Positions 52,947 through 62,126 of a stretch of DNA of 64,000 nucleotides are shown one piece after another (position 1 is the stretch's first letter; the number at the start of each line of letters is the position of its first letter). The stretch is from contig JACKDQ010000004.1 in assembly GCA_020633415.1 (NCBI GenBank), forward strand, positions 353,975 to 417,974. The letters are read 5' to 3'. This DNA comes from Deltaproteobacteria bacterium. GTDB lineage: Bacteria; Myxococcota_A; Polyangia; GCA-2747355. A program made the position numbers and the translations under genes. The notes beneath the pieces are model-generated. The model was given only the letters and a program-made list of their open reading frames with translations, had not been told where the DNA came from and did no database searches.

Positions 52947-55052
52947 CTAGAACGGATCGCTTCCCGGGATGCCGATGCTCGCGCCGGAGCGACCCTTGCG
53001 CAGGCGAATGGTCTTGGTCGAATCTTCGTCGGCACCGTGCAGTGTGACGCTCATTTCTTGGTAACCGCTCTTGGCGATCCGTACCCGCTTCGATTCACCG
53101 GGGCGCAGCTTGAAACTGATCGGCGAGTGGCCGAGACGCTGCATGCCATTGGCAGCGAGGATCGATGCGCCGCTTGGCACGGTGACCAAGCGCAGCTGGT
53201 AGTGGCTCTTCTTCGCTGCCGGCGGCCGCGATGGCGGCGGATCCTTGGGCGGTGGATCGCTCGGTGGCGGATCGCGCGGTGGCGGATCTACGGTCGTGGC
53301 TGGCTGCGTCTTTGTGTTGAGCGGCCGACGCGGCGGCCGGCTCGGGCGTCGACCGACCCGTGGTGGTGTGGCCACAGCGATGGCGCGCGCTAGGTCAGGT
53401 GCGACGGTAGCCGCGTCTGGCGGTGTTTCGGCGACTTCCCTTGTGTCGGGCGCTTGGGCTGCTGCGTCGGGCGGCAAGGCGACAGCGACTTTTGCATCGA
53501 CGACACCGGCATCGGCGGCGGCGACCGGTGGTACGCCTGCGGTGGTCTTGTTGTTGTCGACGCCCATCAGCTCGTCCCAGAACAGCGCTGCGGCTGCCGC
53601 GCCACCACCGAGAACAACGAGCGTGATCGCCAGTGCGATGATCAGACCAGTCTTCTTTTTCTTCTGACCGAGCCCGCTAGAAAAGGCGGGGGACGTGGCG
53701 GGTGCGGCAAAGCCACCCGGACCAGCGACTGCTGGCGTTGGCATCACCGGAGCGGCCTGTAAACCGGCCGGCGTTGGCGCGCCGGCTTGTGCAGCGAGCA
53801 TCGTTGGGGGGATTGCTGCCCCGGCGCCACTCGGCGGCGTCATTTGCGGCGCGGCGATCGTCGGCGGCACGACCCCATTCCCACCGCTCGGCCATTGAGC
53901 CGCTGGCGTGCCTTGTGGTGTCGGCGACAGCGGTGGCTGAGCGCTACCGGGTGGTGTTGGCCGAGGTATTTGGCCGATCGTCGCCTGAGAACCAATCGCT
54001 CCGGCACCGATCTGCGTGCCCGGGACGCCGACCTTCGCGATCCCTGCCCCTGGGGCCAACGTCTGAGCGTTGCCCATTTGCGTCGGTGTGATCACATGCG
54101 GGCCGAGTTGTTGTCCCGCCGCGAGCAGCGCTTGTTTCAATTCGGCGGCCGAGCTAAAGCGTTTGCTGGGCTCCTTAGCCATCGCCTTGAGAATCAGCTG
54201 TTCGACTGGCAGAGGGATCGCTCGTCCAGGCGTGACGGTGCTCGGCAACGGTGGGTCTTTGGTGATGTGTTGCGAGAGGATGCCCATGAACGACTCGGCT
54301 TTGAACGGCACCTGCCCAGTGAATACTTCAAAGAGCATCACACCGACCGAGTAGATGTCGGCGCGTCGATCGACCTTCTGGCCGAGCGCCTGCTCTGGTG
54401 ACATATAATGCGGCGTGCCGAAGACGGTACCGGTCTTGGTCAGGTTGTTGTTCTCGTCGGTGCCCGAGACCTTGGCAATACCGAAGTCGAGGATCTTTAC
54501 CAGCTCGCTGCCATCGGAGCGGCGCGTCAGAAAGACGTTTTCCGGCTTCATGTCGCGGTGAACGATGCCCTTTTGGTGCGCTGCATCGAGACCGTCGCAG
54601 ACTTGCAGCGCGATGTTGATCACCCGGGCGATCGCCATTCCCCCGGGGATGACCATTGCCGCTGCCAGGCTCTCGCCGTCGAGAAACTCCATGCAGAGGT
54701 AATAGCGGCCATCGTCGAGCTGGTCGAAGTCATCAATCGCTACGATGTTATCGTGGCCGATCGACGACGCGGATTGCGCTTCTTGGCGAAAGCGTGCGAG
54801 TGCTTCGGGGTTATTGCTGATCTCCGGATGCAAGATCTTCACGGCGACACGCTTGGTGATGTGCACGTGTTGCGCCGCGTAGACTTCGCCCATTCCGCCT
54901 TGGCCCAAAAGGCGCGTTAGCCGGTATTTTCGGCCGATGACTTGGCCGACGAGCGATGTCGGTAGTTGGCCGTCGGCGATCAGCGCCGTGCCGTCCTTCG
55001 GGCAGAAAGTTCCCTCGACGAAGCGGCCGTTACAGGTCGGACAAAGTGGCAT
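52947..55052 (-). CDS. Ser/Thr protein kinase with N-terminal zinc-ribbon, TM helix and C-terminal PEGA-like domain
   Basis: The 701-residue protein starts with a Cys-containing ribbon (CPTC...FCPKDG, residues 4-20). The kinase domain covers about 43-310 (GQGGMGEVY, Lys72, HRDMKPEN Asp167, DFGIAK Asp189). A Pro/Ala/Gly-rich linker leads to a transmembrane helix (about 470-492, LIIALAITLVVLGGGAAAAALF), a Pro/Asp linker with PPP(S/K/R)DPP repeats, and a PEGA-like domain (about 615-690, VTVPSGASILAANGMQRLGHSPISFKL) ending DPF. It is intact catalytically. It is co-transcribed with the aminomuconate deaminase, a link between signalling and tryptophan catabolism that may be functional or accidental. 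Confidence 0.93.
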   Translation of the reverse strand: MPLCPTCNGRFVEGTFCPKDGTALIADGQLPTSLVGQVIGRKYRLTRLLGQGGMGEVYAAQHVHITKRVAVKILHPEISNNPEALARFRQEAQSASSIGHDNIVAIDDFDQLDDGRYYLCMEFLDGESLAAAMVIPGGMAIARVINIALQVCDGLDAAHQKGIVHRDMKPENVFLTRRSDGSELVKILDFGIAKVSGTDENNNLTKTGTVFGTPHYMSPEQALGQKVDRRADIYSVGVMLFEVFTGQVPFKAESFMGILSQHITKDPPLPSTVTPGRAIPLPVEQLILKAMAKEPSKRFSSAAELKQALLAAGQQLGPHVITPTQMGNAQTLAPGAGIAKVGVPGTQIGAGAIGSQATIGQIPRPTPPGSAQPPLSPTPQGTPAAQWPSGGNGVVPPTIAAPQMTPPSGAGAAIPPTMLAAQAGAPTPAGLQAAPVMPTPAVAGPGGFAAPATSPAFSSGLGQKKKKTGLIIALAITLVVLGGGAAAAALFWDELMGVDNNKTTAGVPPVAAADAGVVDAKVAVALPPDAAAQAPDTREVAETPPDAATVAPDLARAIAVATPPRVGRRPSRPPRRPLNTKTQPATTVDPPPRDPPPSDPPPKDPPPSRPPAAKKSHYQLRLVTVPSGASILAANGMQRLGHSPISFKLRPGESKRVRIAKSGYQEMSVTLHGADEDSTKTIRLRKGRSGASIGIPGSDPF

Positions 55053-55302
55053 CTGTATTTATCCTGACTCAGCTCGGGCGTCTGCCGACCCGGCTCAAAC
55101 TCGAATGCTAGTAGTACGCTGACCTTTTGTAAATTGTTCAATGACCGCGGCCAACTGCGCCGTTTTTGCGAAATTTATTGGCCAGCAAATGTTGCGGCCC
55201 ACTGCGCCAAGCGATCGTTGGCGACGGTTGTCTAACCCTCGGGGTTGTGGCGTCGACCGCTTGAGCAGGGTAGGCTGCCTGCTCAACCCAAGGCGGACGA
55301 AG

Positions 55303-56751
55303 ATGCTGCAAGTACGCAACTTCATCGAAGGACGCTTCGTCGATGGCGCGGAGCGGTTGCCGTTGATCTCCCCGGCGACTGGTGCGAGCTATGGGGAGTT
55401 AGCCGATAGCTCCAAAGCGGATGTGGAGGCGGCGGTTTCGGCCGCTGAGCGAGCGTTTGCAGCCTGGTCCCAGACGGCGGCGGAACAGCGCAGTCGAGTG
55501 CTGTTGGCGATCGCCGATGGTATCGAAAGCGAGCTTGAGCGATTCGCCGAGGCCGAGGCGATCGATACCGGCAAGCCATTGAACTTGGCACGCACTGTTG
55601 ACATCCCGCGTGCGGTGAAGAACTTTCGCTTCTTTGCCACGGCGATCCTTCATCAGCAAGGCGAGGCCCACTTTACCGATCGCGCCGCGCTCAACTACAC
55701 GCTGCGGCAGCCGCTAGGTGTCGCCGGGTTGATTTCGCCTTGGAACCTTCCGCTCTACCTGCTGTCCTGGAAGGTTGCCCCGGCACTTGCTGCAGGATGC
55801 ACCGCTGTGGCTAAGCCATCGGAGCTGACGCCGGTCACCGCGCAGCTACTCGGTGAAGTTTGCCAGCGCGTTGGCCTGCCCGACGGCGTGCTGAACATCG
55901 TTCATGGCCGAGGTGCACTGGCCGGCGCTGCGCTCGTCGCCGATCCGCGCGTGCCAGCGCTCTCGTTTACCGGTGGCACGCAGACCGGGCGAGAGATCGC
56001 CGAGGTGGCGGCGCCGATGTTCAAACACCTCGCGCTCGAATTGGGCGGCAAGAACCCGACGATCATCTTCGCCGACGCCGATCTCGATCAGGCGCTCGAG
56101 ACCGCAGTGCGCGCTTCGTTCGCCAATCAAGGGCAGATCTGCTTGTGCGGATCACGCCTGTTCGTCGAGCGACCGATCTATGATCGGTTTGTTGCGCGCT
56201 TTGTCGAGCGAACGCGTGAGTTGGTTGTCGGCGATCCGCTCGATAGCGCGACCGAGGTCGGTGCGCTGATCTCGGCAGCGCATCGTGACAAAGTTCAACG
56301 CTACGTGATGCTTGCCAAGGATAGCGGTGGGCGTGTGCTTTGCGGCGGAATGACCCCGCGCGGACTGAGCGAGCGGGTCAAAAATGGCTTCTACTTCTTG
56401 CCGACGGTAGTCGCCGATCTCGACGAATTCAGTCCGGTCAATCAGGAGGAGGTCTTCGGTCCGTTGGTCAGCGTGATGCCGTTCGCCGACGAGGAGCAAG
56501 TCGTCGCTGCGGCCAACTGCACACCCTACGGGCTCTCGGCCTCGGTCTGGACGCAAAACCTTGCCCGCGCCCATCGCGTGGCGGGGGCGCTGGCCTGCGG
56601 CACCGTTTGGATCAACTGTTGGCTATTGCGCGACCTGCGCGTGCCGTTTGGAGGGACCAAGCAAAGCGGCGTGGGCCGCGAAGGCGGGCTCGAAGCGCTG
56701 CGCTTTTTCTGCGAGACCAAGAACGTTTGCTTGTCTACCGAGCAAGCCTGA
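55303..56751 (+). CDS. Aldehyde dehydrogenase, probable 2-aminomuconate semialdehyde dehydrogenase
   Basis: This 482-residue NAD-dependent ALDH has intact residues: Asn148 (SPWNLP), Lys171 (AKPSE), Glu246 (LELGGK) and catalytic Cys280 (NQGQICLC). The C-terminal WINCWLLRDLRVPFGGTKQSGVGREGG resembles ALDH8A1 and bacterial AmnC/NbaE, including the characteristic Arg in LLRDL. This matches the substrate made by ACMSD. The start is the ATG of MLQVRN after AAGGCGGAC; the upstream extension is dropped. Divergent from the kinase, with 250 bp between. Confidence 0.92.
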   Translation: MLQVRNFIEGRFVDGAERLPLISPATGASYGELADSSKADVEAAVSAAERAFAAWSQTAAEQRSRVLLAIADGIESELERFAEAEAIDTGKPLNLARTVDIPRAVKNFRFFATAILHQQGEAHFTDRAALNYTLRQPLGVAGLISPWNLPLYLLSWKVAPALAAGCTAVAKPSELTPVTAQLLGEVCQRVGLPDGVLNIVHGRGALAGAALVADPRVPALSFTGGTQTGREIAEVAAPMFKHLALELGGKNPTIIFADADLDQALETAVRASFANQGQICLCGSRLFVERPIYDRFVARFVERTRELVVGDPLDSATEVGALISAAHRDKVQRYVMLAKDSGGRVLCGGMTPRGLSERVKNGFYFLPTVVADLDEFSPVNQEEVFGPLVSVMPFADEEQVVAAANCTPYGLSASVWTQNLARAHRVAGALACGTVWINCWLLRDLRVPFGGTKQSGVGREGGLEALRFFCETKNVCLSTEQA

Positions 56752-56768
56752 ACATGAGAGCCGAGCCG

Positions 56769-57362
56769 ATGAGCGAGCAGCAAAAGACGATCGACTTCTA
56801 TTTCGACATCGCTTCGCCCTATAGCTACTTCGCCGCATGTCGCGTCGAGCAGCTCGGCGAAAAGATCGGGCGCAGGGTCAACTGGTTGCCGTTGCTGCTC
56901 GGTGGCGTGTTCAAGGCCACCGGCAACAAGGCACCGGCAACGGTGGCCGCGAAGGCGCGCTATCTGTTCGTCGATTTGCACCGCTGGGCAGGCGCCCTCG
57001 GCATACCCTTTCACTTTTCGTCGCACTTTCCCCCCAACACGCTTACCGTGCAGCGCGTACTTTGTGCGCTTGACCCGGGGCAGGTTCCGCCGGTCGCTGC
57101 GGTGTTGTTCACCGCGTTTTGGGCAGAGCAGCGCAACATTGCTGACGACAAGACGTTGATCGCCGTCTTAGACGACGCTGGGTTTGATGGTGCGGCGTTG
57201 GTTGCGCAGTCCGCCAGCGATCTCGTCAAACAGCGCTTGCGTCATCAGACCGACCGCGCCATCGAGCGCGGTGTGTTCGGTGTACCGACGGTGTTCGTTG
57301 ATGACGAGATGTTTTGGGGACACGACCGCTTCGATCTGATCGAGCGGCTCTATGCCGTCTAG
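56769..57362 (+). CDS. 2-Hydroxychromene-2-carboxylate isomerase-like (GST kappa/DsbA fold) protein
   Basis: This 197-residue thioredoxin-fold protein has the HCCA-isomerase start IDFYFDIASPYSYFA (catalytic Ser), and the late GVFGVPTVFVDDEMFWGHDR segment. The family isomerises aromatic-degradation intermediates with glutathione, or acts as GST kappa. It is 17 bp after the ALDH stop and probably in the same transcript, suggesting a role with ring-cleavage products. ATG 56754 is a possible alternative start five codons earlier. Confidence 0.9.
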   Translation: MSEQQKTIDFYFDIASPYSYFAACRVEQLGEKIGRRVNWLPLLLGGVFKATGNKAPATVAAKARYLFVDLHRWAGALGIPFHFSSHFPPNTLTVQRVLCALDPGQVPPVAAVLFTAFWAEQRNIADDKTLIAVLDDAGFDGAALVAQSASDLVKQRLRHQTDRAIERGVFGVPTVFVDDEMFWGHDRFDLIERLYAV

Positions 57363-57429
57363 ATGCGTATCGCGAGCTTGCTGGTTAGGGCCAGCGCCGT
57401 TCGGTGGTGAGGCGGTGCCCGCAATGGGC

Positions 57430-58500
57430 TCAGTTGGCTAGCGACTTGTTGATCTCTTGGGCCAACTGGGGAGCCACGTCGAAGCAGAGCTTTGAGGCGA
57501 CCAGCTGGTAGGACTGGTTTTGCTCGGCGCGACCCGCTTTGATGTCGCGTGAAAACGCCGCCACCGTGCGCCCATCGTCGGGGTTGGTCACCCGCATGTT
57601 CAGCGTGCCCCGCACCAAGGCCACGCCGTTATTGTGACCCGCAAATTGCATCTCGATCTTGCCATGGATCCAAAGGTCGACGTCGCTCGTGCCTTCTAGC
57701 ACGCTGATCCCCTGCTTCTTGAGCTCCTCGGCCAAGCAGCTCTGGATCTTTGCGCGATAGGGGCCCTTGAGGTGGAAGCCGATCTTTGCCTCGGCCTTGG
57801 CCCGGGTAAACTTGGCGATCAACTGCCGCCAGCCATAGCTCGTCTCGACACCACGACGCTGGGCATCGACGATCCGCAGGTCAGCGTTGAGCGCTTCACG
57901 CTTTTGAAAGAGGTCGAGCGCTTTCTTGTAGGCCAAAAAGCGCGCGGTCACATTCTTCCCGACGTGGCGATCGCCTTCGGCGATCTGCGCGCTGATCTCG
58001 GCATCAAGTCGGCCGATCTCAGCGCGCAGGGTTTGTGCCGCCGGAACGCGCTCGAGCGTCGCCAAGCAGTGATAGCCACCGTCGCCCTGCCAAATCAGCG
58101 AGATCTTCGTGCCCTTGAGTGTGTAGTCGGTGCTGACTTGCGTCCACTGTTGCACGCTCATCGCCTCGATATGCACGCTGGCCCCCGCACTGTTGATGCG
58201 CGAGATGTGACCCTGCCAGTCCTTGTGGATCTGACTGACCTGCGCCTTGAAGATCTTCGCCAGGCCAGCACGACCGTCGGCCTCGCAGCCCTGTTGCGTT
58301 TGTCCGCGGCCGACGGCGGTCAGGTAATACATCTCGGGAAAGCGTCCGGACTTACTCGTGCGGACCCAGACCGGCGCCGGTCCGCCCTCAACAACCTGCG
58401 GCTCACCGCCGTTCGGCGGCGGATAAGCCGGGTCGGGGGGCGGTGTGCACCCGATCACGAATAGCGATGAAAGTGAGGTGACCGCCAACAAACGTCGCAT
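57430..58500 (-). CDS. Large LPP20-type outer-membrane lipoprotein
   Basis: This 356-residue lipoprotein (signal ending FVIGC, Cys18, with GAGGAG before the ATG) has an LPP20-like domain at about 40-165 (YYLTAVGRGQTQQGCEADGRAGLAKIFKAQV, CLATLERVPAAQ). A helical middle with a repeating-residue coiled region (about 165-235) follows, then a C-terminal domain (about 245-340, GISVLEGTSDVDLWIHGKIEMQF) that looks like a lipoprotein-type periplasmic module. Last gene of the minus-strand lipoprotein cluster. Function unknown. Confidence 0.75.
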   Translation of the reverse strand: MRRLLAVTSLSSLFVIGCTPPPDPAYPPPNGGEPQVVEGGPAPVWVRTSKSGRFPEMYYLTAVGRGQTQQGCEADGRAGLAKIFKAQVSQIHKDWQGHISRINSAGASVHIEAMSVQQWTQVSTDYTLKGTKISLIWQGDGGYHCLATLERVPAAQTLRAEIGRLDAEISAQIAEGDRHVGKNVTARFLAYKKALDLFQKREALNADLRIVDAQRRGVETSYGWRQLIAKFTRAKAEAKIGFHLKGPYRAKIQSCLAEELKKQGISVLEGTSDVDLWIHGKIEMQFAGHNNGVALVRGTLNMRVTNPDDGRTVAAFSRDIKAGRAEQNQSYQLVASKLCFDVAPQLAQEINKSLAN

Positions 58501-58599
58501 CGAAACACTCCTCAAGTCGGGACTGCTAGAGCTGCAATAGGGTAGCTTGGCCCACAGGCCGCCGCTGTGCGTTGAGTAACACCGCCGCTGACTTCGGCG

Positions 58600-60003
58600 C
58601 TAGGGCAAGGTGCGCATCGCCAAGAACACGCGTTTGCCGGCCTCGATTTTGACCTTGGGCAGCGCCACGCGTCCATCGGGCAGCGCGAGATAGACCGTGT
58701 GCTCGCCCGGCTCAAGCCATACCCGGCCGATGTTGATCTCGGCTGGCAGCGTCGTCCAAGCGCGCTTGTCGGCCTCTTCGGTGGCCTGCATCGCCACCGA
58801 GGTGCCGATCTTGGCCAGTGCGCCGAACAGTCCGCCGCCGACCTGTTTGCCGATCGCACCCGCGGCCTTGGCGGTGAGAAACTTCGTGATCCCGCGGATG
58901 ACCGCATCCTTGAAGATCAGCCCAGCCTTGTCGCGCAGCGCCTTTTGGGCGATCGCGTTGAGCGGGTAGGCCTTCTCAGTCAGCGTACGCTGGTCGCCGG
59001 CGGCGATGAACACCTGGCGATTGTGTGGCTGTCGGGTGATCAACCGCGGAAAGGCGACCTTTACCACGTCGGCTTTGGGCGCGATGGTCAGCGTCGTTTT
59101 GCGGATGAACTCCCCACCCGGCTCGCCGTCACAGCGCCAAGCGGCGACACTGCGAAACGTGCAGGTGACGAAGTAGTCGGTCTTCGATGGTCCTTCACCG
59201 TTGAGGTGGAAGACGATCAGCTCGCCCTTGCTGCCGACCAGTTGTGCGGTTTTGCCCAAGTCAGGACCGAGTTGGTTCCGGATCTCGGCGATCGCTTCCA
59301 TCGAGTTGTTGCGCGTCGCCACCCGGACGATGTCCTCTTTGAGATACGATGGTGCGCCCATGCCGTAGTTAGCGGCAAAGGGACCGTTGTAGGTCTTGTA
59401 GGCTTTGACGTAGGAGATGCGCGCGTCGTCCAGCGAGCCCTCCATCTCGTAGAGCACCCCAGTTAGCCAGTGCGCGAAGGCGTCCTGGTTGTAGGTGTTC
59501 TTGCCTTTGTAGATCGTGTTGTACCAGGCCAGCTTTTCGTTGATCTTGCGCGCCTCGACCATCGCTGCATCGGGTTTCTTCATCGCCAGAAACGACATCG
59601 CCTTGAACACGTTGAGCAAGATGTTCTCGTAGCTTTCGCCCTTGTAGTCGGTTGCTGCGTCTGAGGTGAAGGCAGCCTTAATGCCCTTGCTGATCGATTT
59701 GGTGTAGAGTTCCTTGGTGCGCTGCTCGCACTTCTCCATCACGTCGGTCGATTTTTGGTAGTCCCGGGTGAGAAAGAGCAGCATGCCCTCCTCCATCCAG
59801 AACATCACGCGGTCTTGCTCTTTGAAGGCCTTGTTCTTGCGCGCTTCGCGCAGCACACCGAGCGCTGCGGCGTTGTTGCCCCGCAGCATTTGCTCGCGCA
59901 CCTTACCCATCGCTTCCATCATGCCCGTCTGACCGCAGCCGACGAGTCCCCAGATGACCAGTCCTAATACAGCCATCGCCGGTCTAACGCGAGAATTGCT
60001 CAT
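58600..60003 (-). CDS. COG3014-type lipoprotein
   Basis: This 467-residue lipoprotein has a signal ending LVGC (Cys23). An alpha-helical, TPR-like N-terminal half (about 30-240) has the typical FWMEEGMLLFLTRDYQKSTDVME and AHWLTGVLYEMEGSLDDARISY blocks. A C-terminal beta-rich half (about 250-467) carries RPL-type VKVAFPRL, a glycine-rich AIGKQVGGGLFGA and a final ALPDGRVALPKVKIEAGKRVFLAMRTL. This is the COG3014 family, which in Gram-negative bacteria is found beside lpoB. Second from last in the cluster. Confidence 0.82.
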   Translation of the reverse strand: MSNSRVRPAMAVLGLVIWGLVGCGQTGMMEAMGKVREQMLRGNNAAALGVLREARKNKAFKEQDRVMFWMEEGMLLFLTRDYQKSTDVMEKCEQRTKELYTKSISKGIKAAFTSDAATDYKGESYENILLNVFKAMSFLAMKKPDAAMVEARKINEKLAWYNTIYKGKNTYNQDAFAHWLTGVLYEMEGSLDDARISYVKAYKTYNGPFAANYGMGAPSYLKEDIVRVATRNNSMEAIAEIRNQLGPDLGKTAQLVGSKGELIVFHLNGEGPSKTDYFVTCTFRSVAAWRCDGEPGGEFIRKTTLTIAPKADVVKVAFPRLITRQPHNRQVFIAAGDQRTLTEKAYPLNAIAQKALRDKAGLIFKDAVIRGITKFLTAKAAGAIGKQVGGGLFGALAKIGTSVAMQATEEADKRAWTTLPAEINIGRVWLEPGEHTVYLALPDGRVALPKVKIEAGKRVFLAMRTLP

Positions 60004-60095
60004 GATCTGTCTCCGTCGAGGCTAGCGGACGCGGAGCAGTCGCGCTGCTCCACGTCCCGCTGGCAAAAGGCGAGTTGCTTGGTCGGCGCGCTCGG

Positions 60096-60707
60096 CTACC
60101 AGCTCGACTCGGGCCGGCTGACGACCTTTTTGATCCGATGAACTTTGAGCCAGACTTTGCGCTGGGTCTCGACGTTGATCAGCTCCATCGTCGTGACGTA
60201 AGCGCGCACTTCCTGACCACCGGCGGCGTCGTTTTGGGTGACGACCCAGCCGTTGAGAATAAAGTCGGCGCCGGTCTCACGTTGGTTTTGTTTGGCGGTG
60301 GCGTCTGAGGAGTGTTCGGATTGGTCTTCGCGCTCAGCGCGCGCTTCGTCGGTCTCATTGGACGCTGCGACGACCTCGACAAAGCCCGAGTTGACCAGCT
60401 CCATCTCGACCTGCTTGGTAAAATATTGGGCCTTGATGTGCTCCGCGGAGCGGTTCTTGATCGGGTAGAGCTTGACCACCGGGTTTTTGCCCTTGGCGGC
60501 CTTGAATTGGTTGGCCCAGGGGCGCGACAGGCAGTCGGCGATCATCGCCTTGGCGACCTGGTTGGCGTCGGTGTCGTTCCAATTGCCCGAGAGGTCGATC
60601 TGGGTGTCGGCACCGACGCGCTGAACGGGCGGTGGTCCCGGTGGCGTGCAACCCACCGCAAAAAAGACAACTGCTACCAGCGCAATGCCAATCCGTGTCG
60701 AAGTCAT
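60096..60707 (-). CDS. LpoB-like penicillin-binding-protein activator lipoprotein
   Basis: This 203-residue lipoprotein has its signal ending FAVGC (Cys20), a Pro-rich linker (about 20-30) and the LpoB core (about 35-200): DLSGNWNDTDANQVAKAMIADCL, PIKNRSAEHI, F.VEVVAASNETDEAR, GADFILNGWV, VTTMELINVETQRKVW. LpoB reaches through the periplasm to activate PBP1b-type synthases in enterobacteria; in this lineage the partner is unknown. It lies between the COG3014 gene (92 bp) and the small LPP20 gene (48 bp). Confidence 0.85.
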   Translation of the reverse strand: MTSTRIGIALVAVVFFAVGCTPPGPPPVQRVGADTQIDLSGNWNDTDANQVAKAMIADCLSRPWANQFKAAKGKNPVVKLYPIKNRSAEHIKAQYFTKQVEMELVNSGFVEVVAASNETDEARAEREDQSEHSSDATAKQNQRETGADFILNGWVVTQNDAAGGQEVRAYVTTMELINVETQRKVWLKVHRIKKVVSRPESSW

Positions 60708-60755
60708 CGCTAATCTGCTCCTTGTGCGATTAATATCCGTGCGACTAATGGCGAT

Positions 60756-61346
60756 CTAGCGCCCGCTTTCGCGGCGCTTGCGTAGTTCCGCATCTAGGTC
60801 ATTGAACGCTTTGCGGGCGTTGGCCCTGACAAAGGTTCTCACTTTGTCGTTGAGATTGTGCGCGTCATCGAGGGTCTTCATCATCGCGTTGAGGTCGAGC
60901 ACAGCCAGCGCGTAGAGCGAGCCATCCGCTGGATCAGTCCAGTGGTCCCGCATTTCCACGCCACGCAGAGTGACTTCGGTGATCGTCTTTTGCGCTGAAA
61001 CCACGTCCTGCTCCTCCGCTGAAGCTTTGAAGTCTCCCGCCGTGGTTGAACGCTGATAGTCTTTCATCATCGCCGCGATGTAGACGTCGAACATTTTGGC
61101 GATTTCACCGCGCGCCCGGTTGTCAGCGGTCTGTCGCGACAGTGCCGGATTGCGAATGCCGGCGACGATGCCGACACCGAAAAAGGCCTTGCCGTTTGCG
61201 CTATCAAAAGCACCGCTACCGCGGGTTACCCAGCGTGGCTTGCCATCGGGGGTTACGCCATGGAGTGGATCGGATGGACCGGGCATTGATGGACCACAGC
61301 CCACGATGACGCTGAGCGTCGCCAGAGCAAACAGGGCGGCTTTCAT
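60756..61346 (-). CDS. LPP20-family lipoprotein
   Basis: This 196-residue lipoprotein has its signal ending VIVGC (Cys17). The LPP20 domain follows: PRWVTRGSGAF, FFGVGIVAGIRN...RQTADNRARGEIAKMFDVYIAAMM, TLRGVEMRDHWTDPADGSLYALAVLDL. The start is the ATG of MKAALFA with GAGGAGG upstream; an earlier in-frame start lacks signal character. First gene of the four-gene lipoprotein cluster 57430-61346, which probably has its promoter in 61347-61715 (no gene seen in that 369-bp region). Confidence 0.85.
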   Translation of the reverse strand: MKAALFALATLSVIVGCGPSMPGPSDPLHGVTPDGKPRWVTRGSGAFDSANGKAFFGVGIVAGIRNPALSRQTADNRARGEIAKMFDVYIAAMMKDYQRSTTAGDFKASAEEQDVVSAQKTITEVTLRGVEMRDHWTDPADGSLYALAVLDLNAMMKTLDDAHNLNDKVRTFVRANARKAFNDLDAELRKRRESGR

Positions 61347-61715
61347 CCAGGAACCTCCTCGCTGCACGCGGATCTCGCTTGGTGCGATCTGATACGAAAA
61401 ATGTTGGAACGGCGATCAGAGTAGGGCCCAGGGGCGGGCGGTGTCAACGCGCTGTTTTGCCTATGGCGCCAGAGCTGCTGGGTGAGGCCCCTCACATCTA
61501 CGATCCCGCGTACTCTCAAAATATTGATGCCCGTTTGATCAATACGTCGCGGCTGGCCGGGAACTTTCTTGCGGGTGATCTAGCTCACGCCCGTGCCGCT
61601 GGCGGTCGCTAGACCTGCTGGAGGTGGCGCGTGCTCTGGCGCGCGATGCGGACGGAACGCGCGCTGCGGATGGAAAGGTCAGGCGTTCGAAGCAGCGCTG
61701 GCCAGCGGAAGCGTG
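61347..61715. other. Non-coding 369-bp gap between LPP20 and HTH genes
   Basis: No frame with convincing coding character or recognisable product was found on either strand. The first part is the upstream region of the lipoprotein cluster. A stretch with TTGATGCCCGTTTGATCAA (about 61525-61543) is AT-richer and may hold promoter elements, but no clear motif can be assigned. Confidence 0.4.
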
Positions 61716-62126
61716 CTACAGGAAGCGCGTTTCGCCGCGCAGTCGCACGACCCACTCACAGAGCGCTTCGTGAAATCGACGCCCCCAGCTGGTGTGCACC
61801 TGTTCACAGGCGTCGATCGGTGCGACTTCAGATTCAAAAAACGCCAACTCTGCCGCGCTGAACGCCGCCGCCTCGCGGGCAGAGCGCTGCGGGTTTGCTG
61901 TAGCAGCGACTGGCACCAGAACGCCTTGGCGCGTCAGCTTGCTAACGACTGCGCGGGCGCTTTCCTCGGAAATCTGAGATCGCGCGGCAATCTCCGTCAG
62001 CGTTTTGCCGGCGGCGACGGCGCGGGCGATCTTGCGGATCGGCTTGGGGATTTGAGCGGCTTGCGCTTCAGCGACTCGGAAACGTTGAAGTTTCTTCGCA
62101 GACCGGGTTCGGGAAGCAGCGCTCAT
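61716..62126 (-). CDS. Small winged/helix-turn-helix protein, unknown
   Basis: This 136-residue basic protein has a likely HTH in the middle (about 35-72, IRKIARAVAAGKTLTEIAARSQISEESARAVVSKLTRQG). It resembles MarR/Lrp-type winged helices (E-IA--S-IS---AR-VVSKL-RQGVL). N-terminus Ser/Arg/Lys-rich; the last 45 residues are Glu/Trp-containing and unrecognised. The start is the ATG of MSAASR after GAAAGGCCC. Divergent from the Cys-rich secreted protein; it could regulate that gene. Confidence 0.6.
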   Translation of the reverse strand: MSAASRTRSAKKLQRFRVAEAQAAQIPKPIRKIARAVAAGKTLTEIAARSQISEESARAVVSKLTRQGVLVPVAATANPQRSAREAAAFSAAELAFFESEVAPIDACEQVHTSWGRRFHEALCEWVVRLRGETRFL

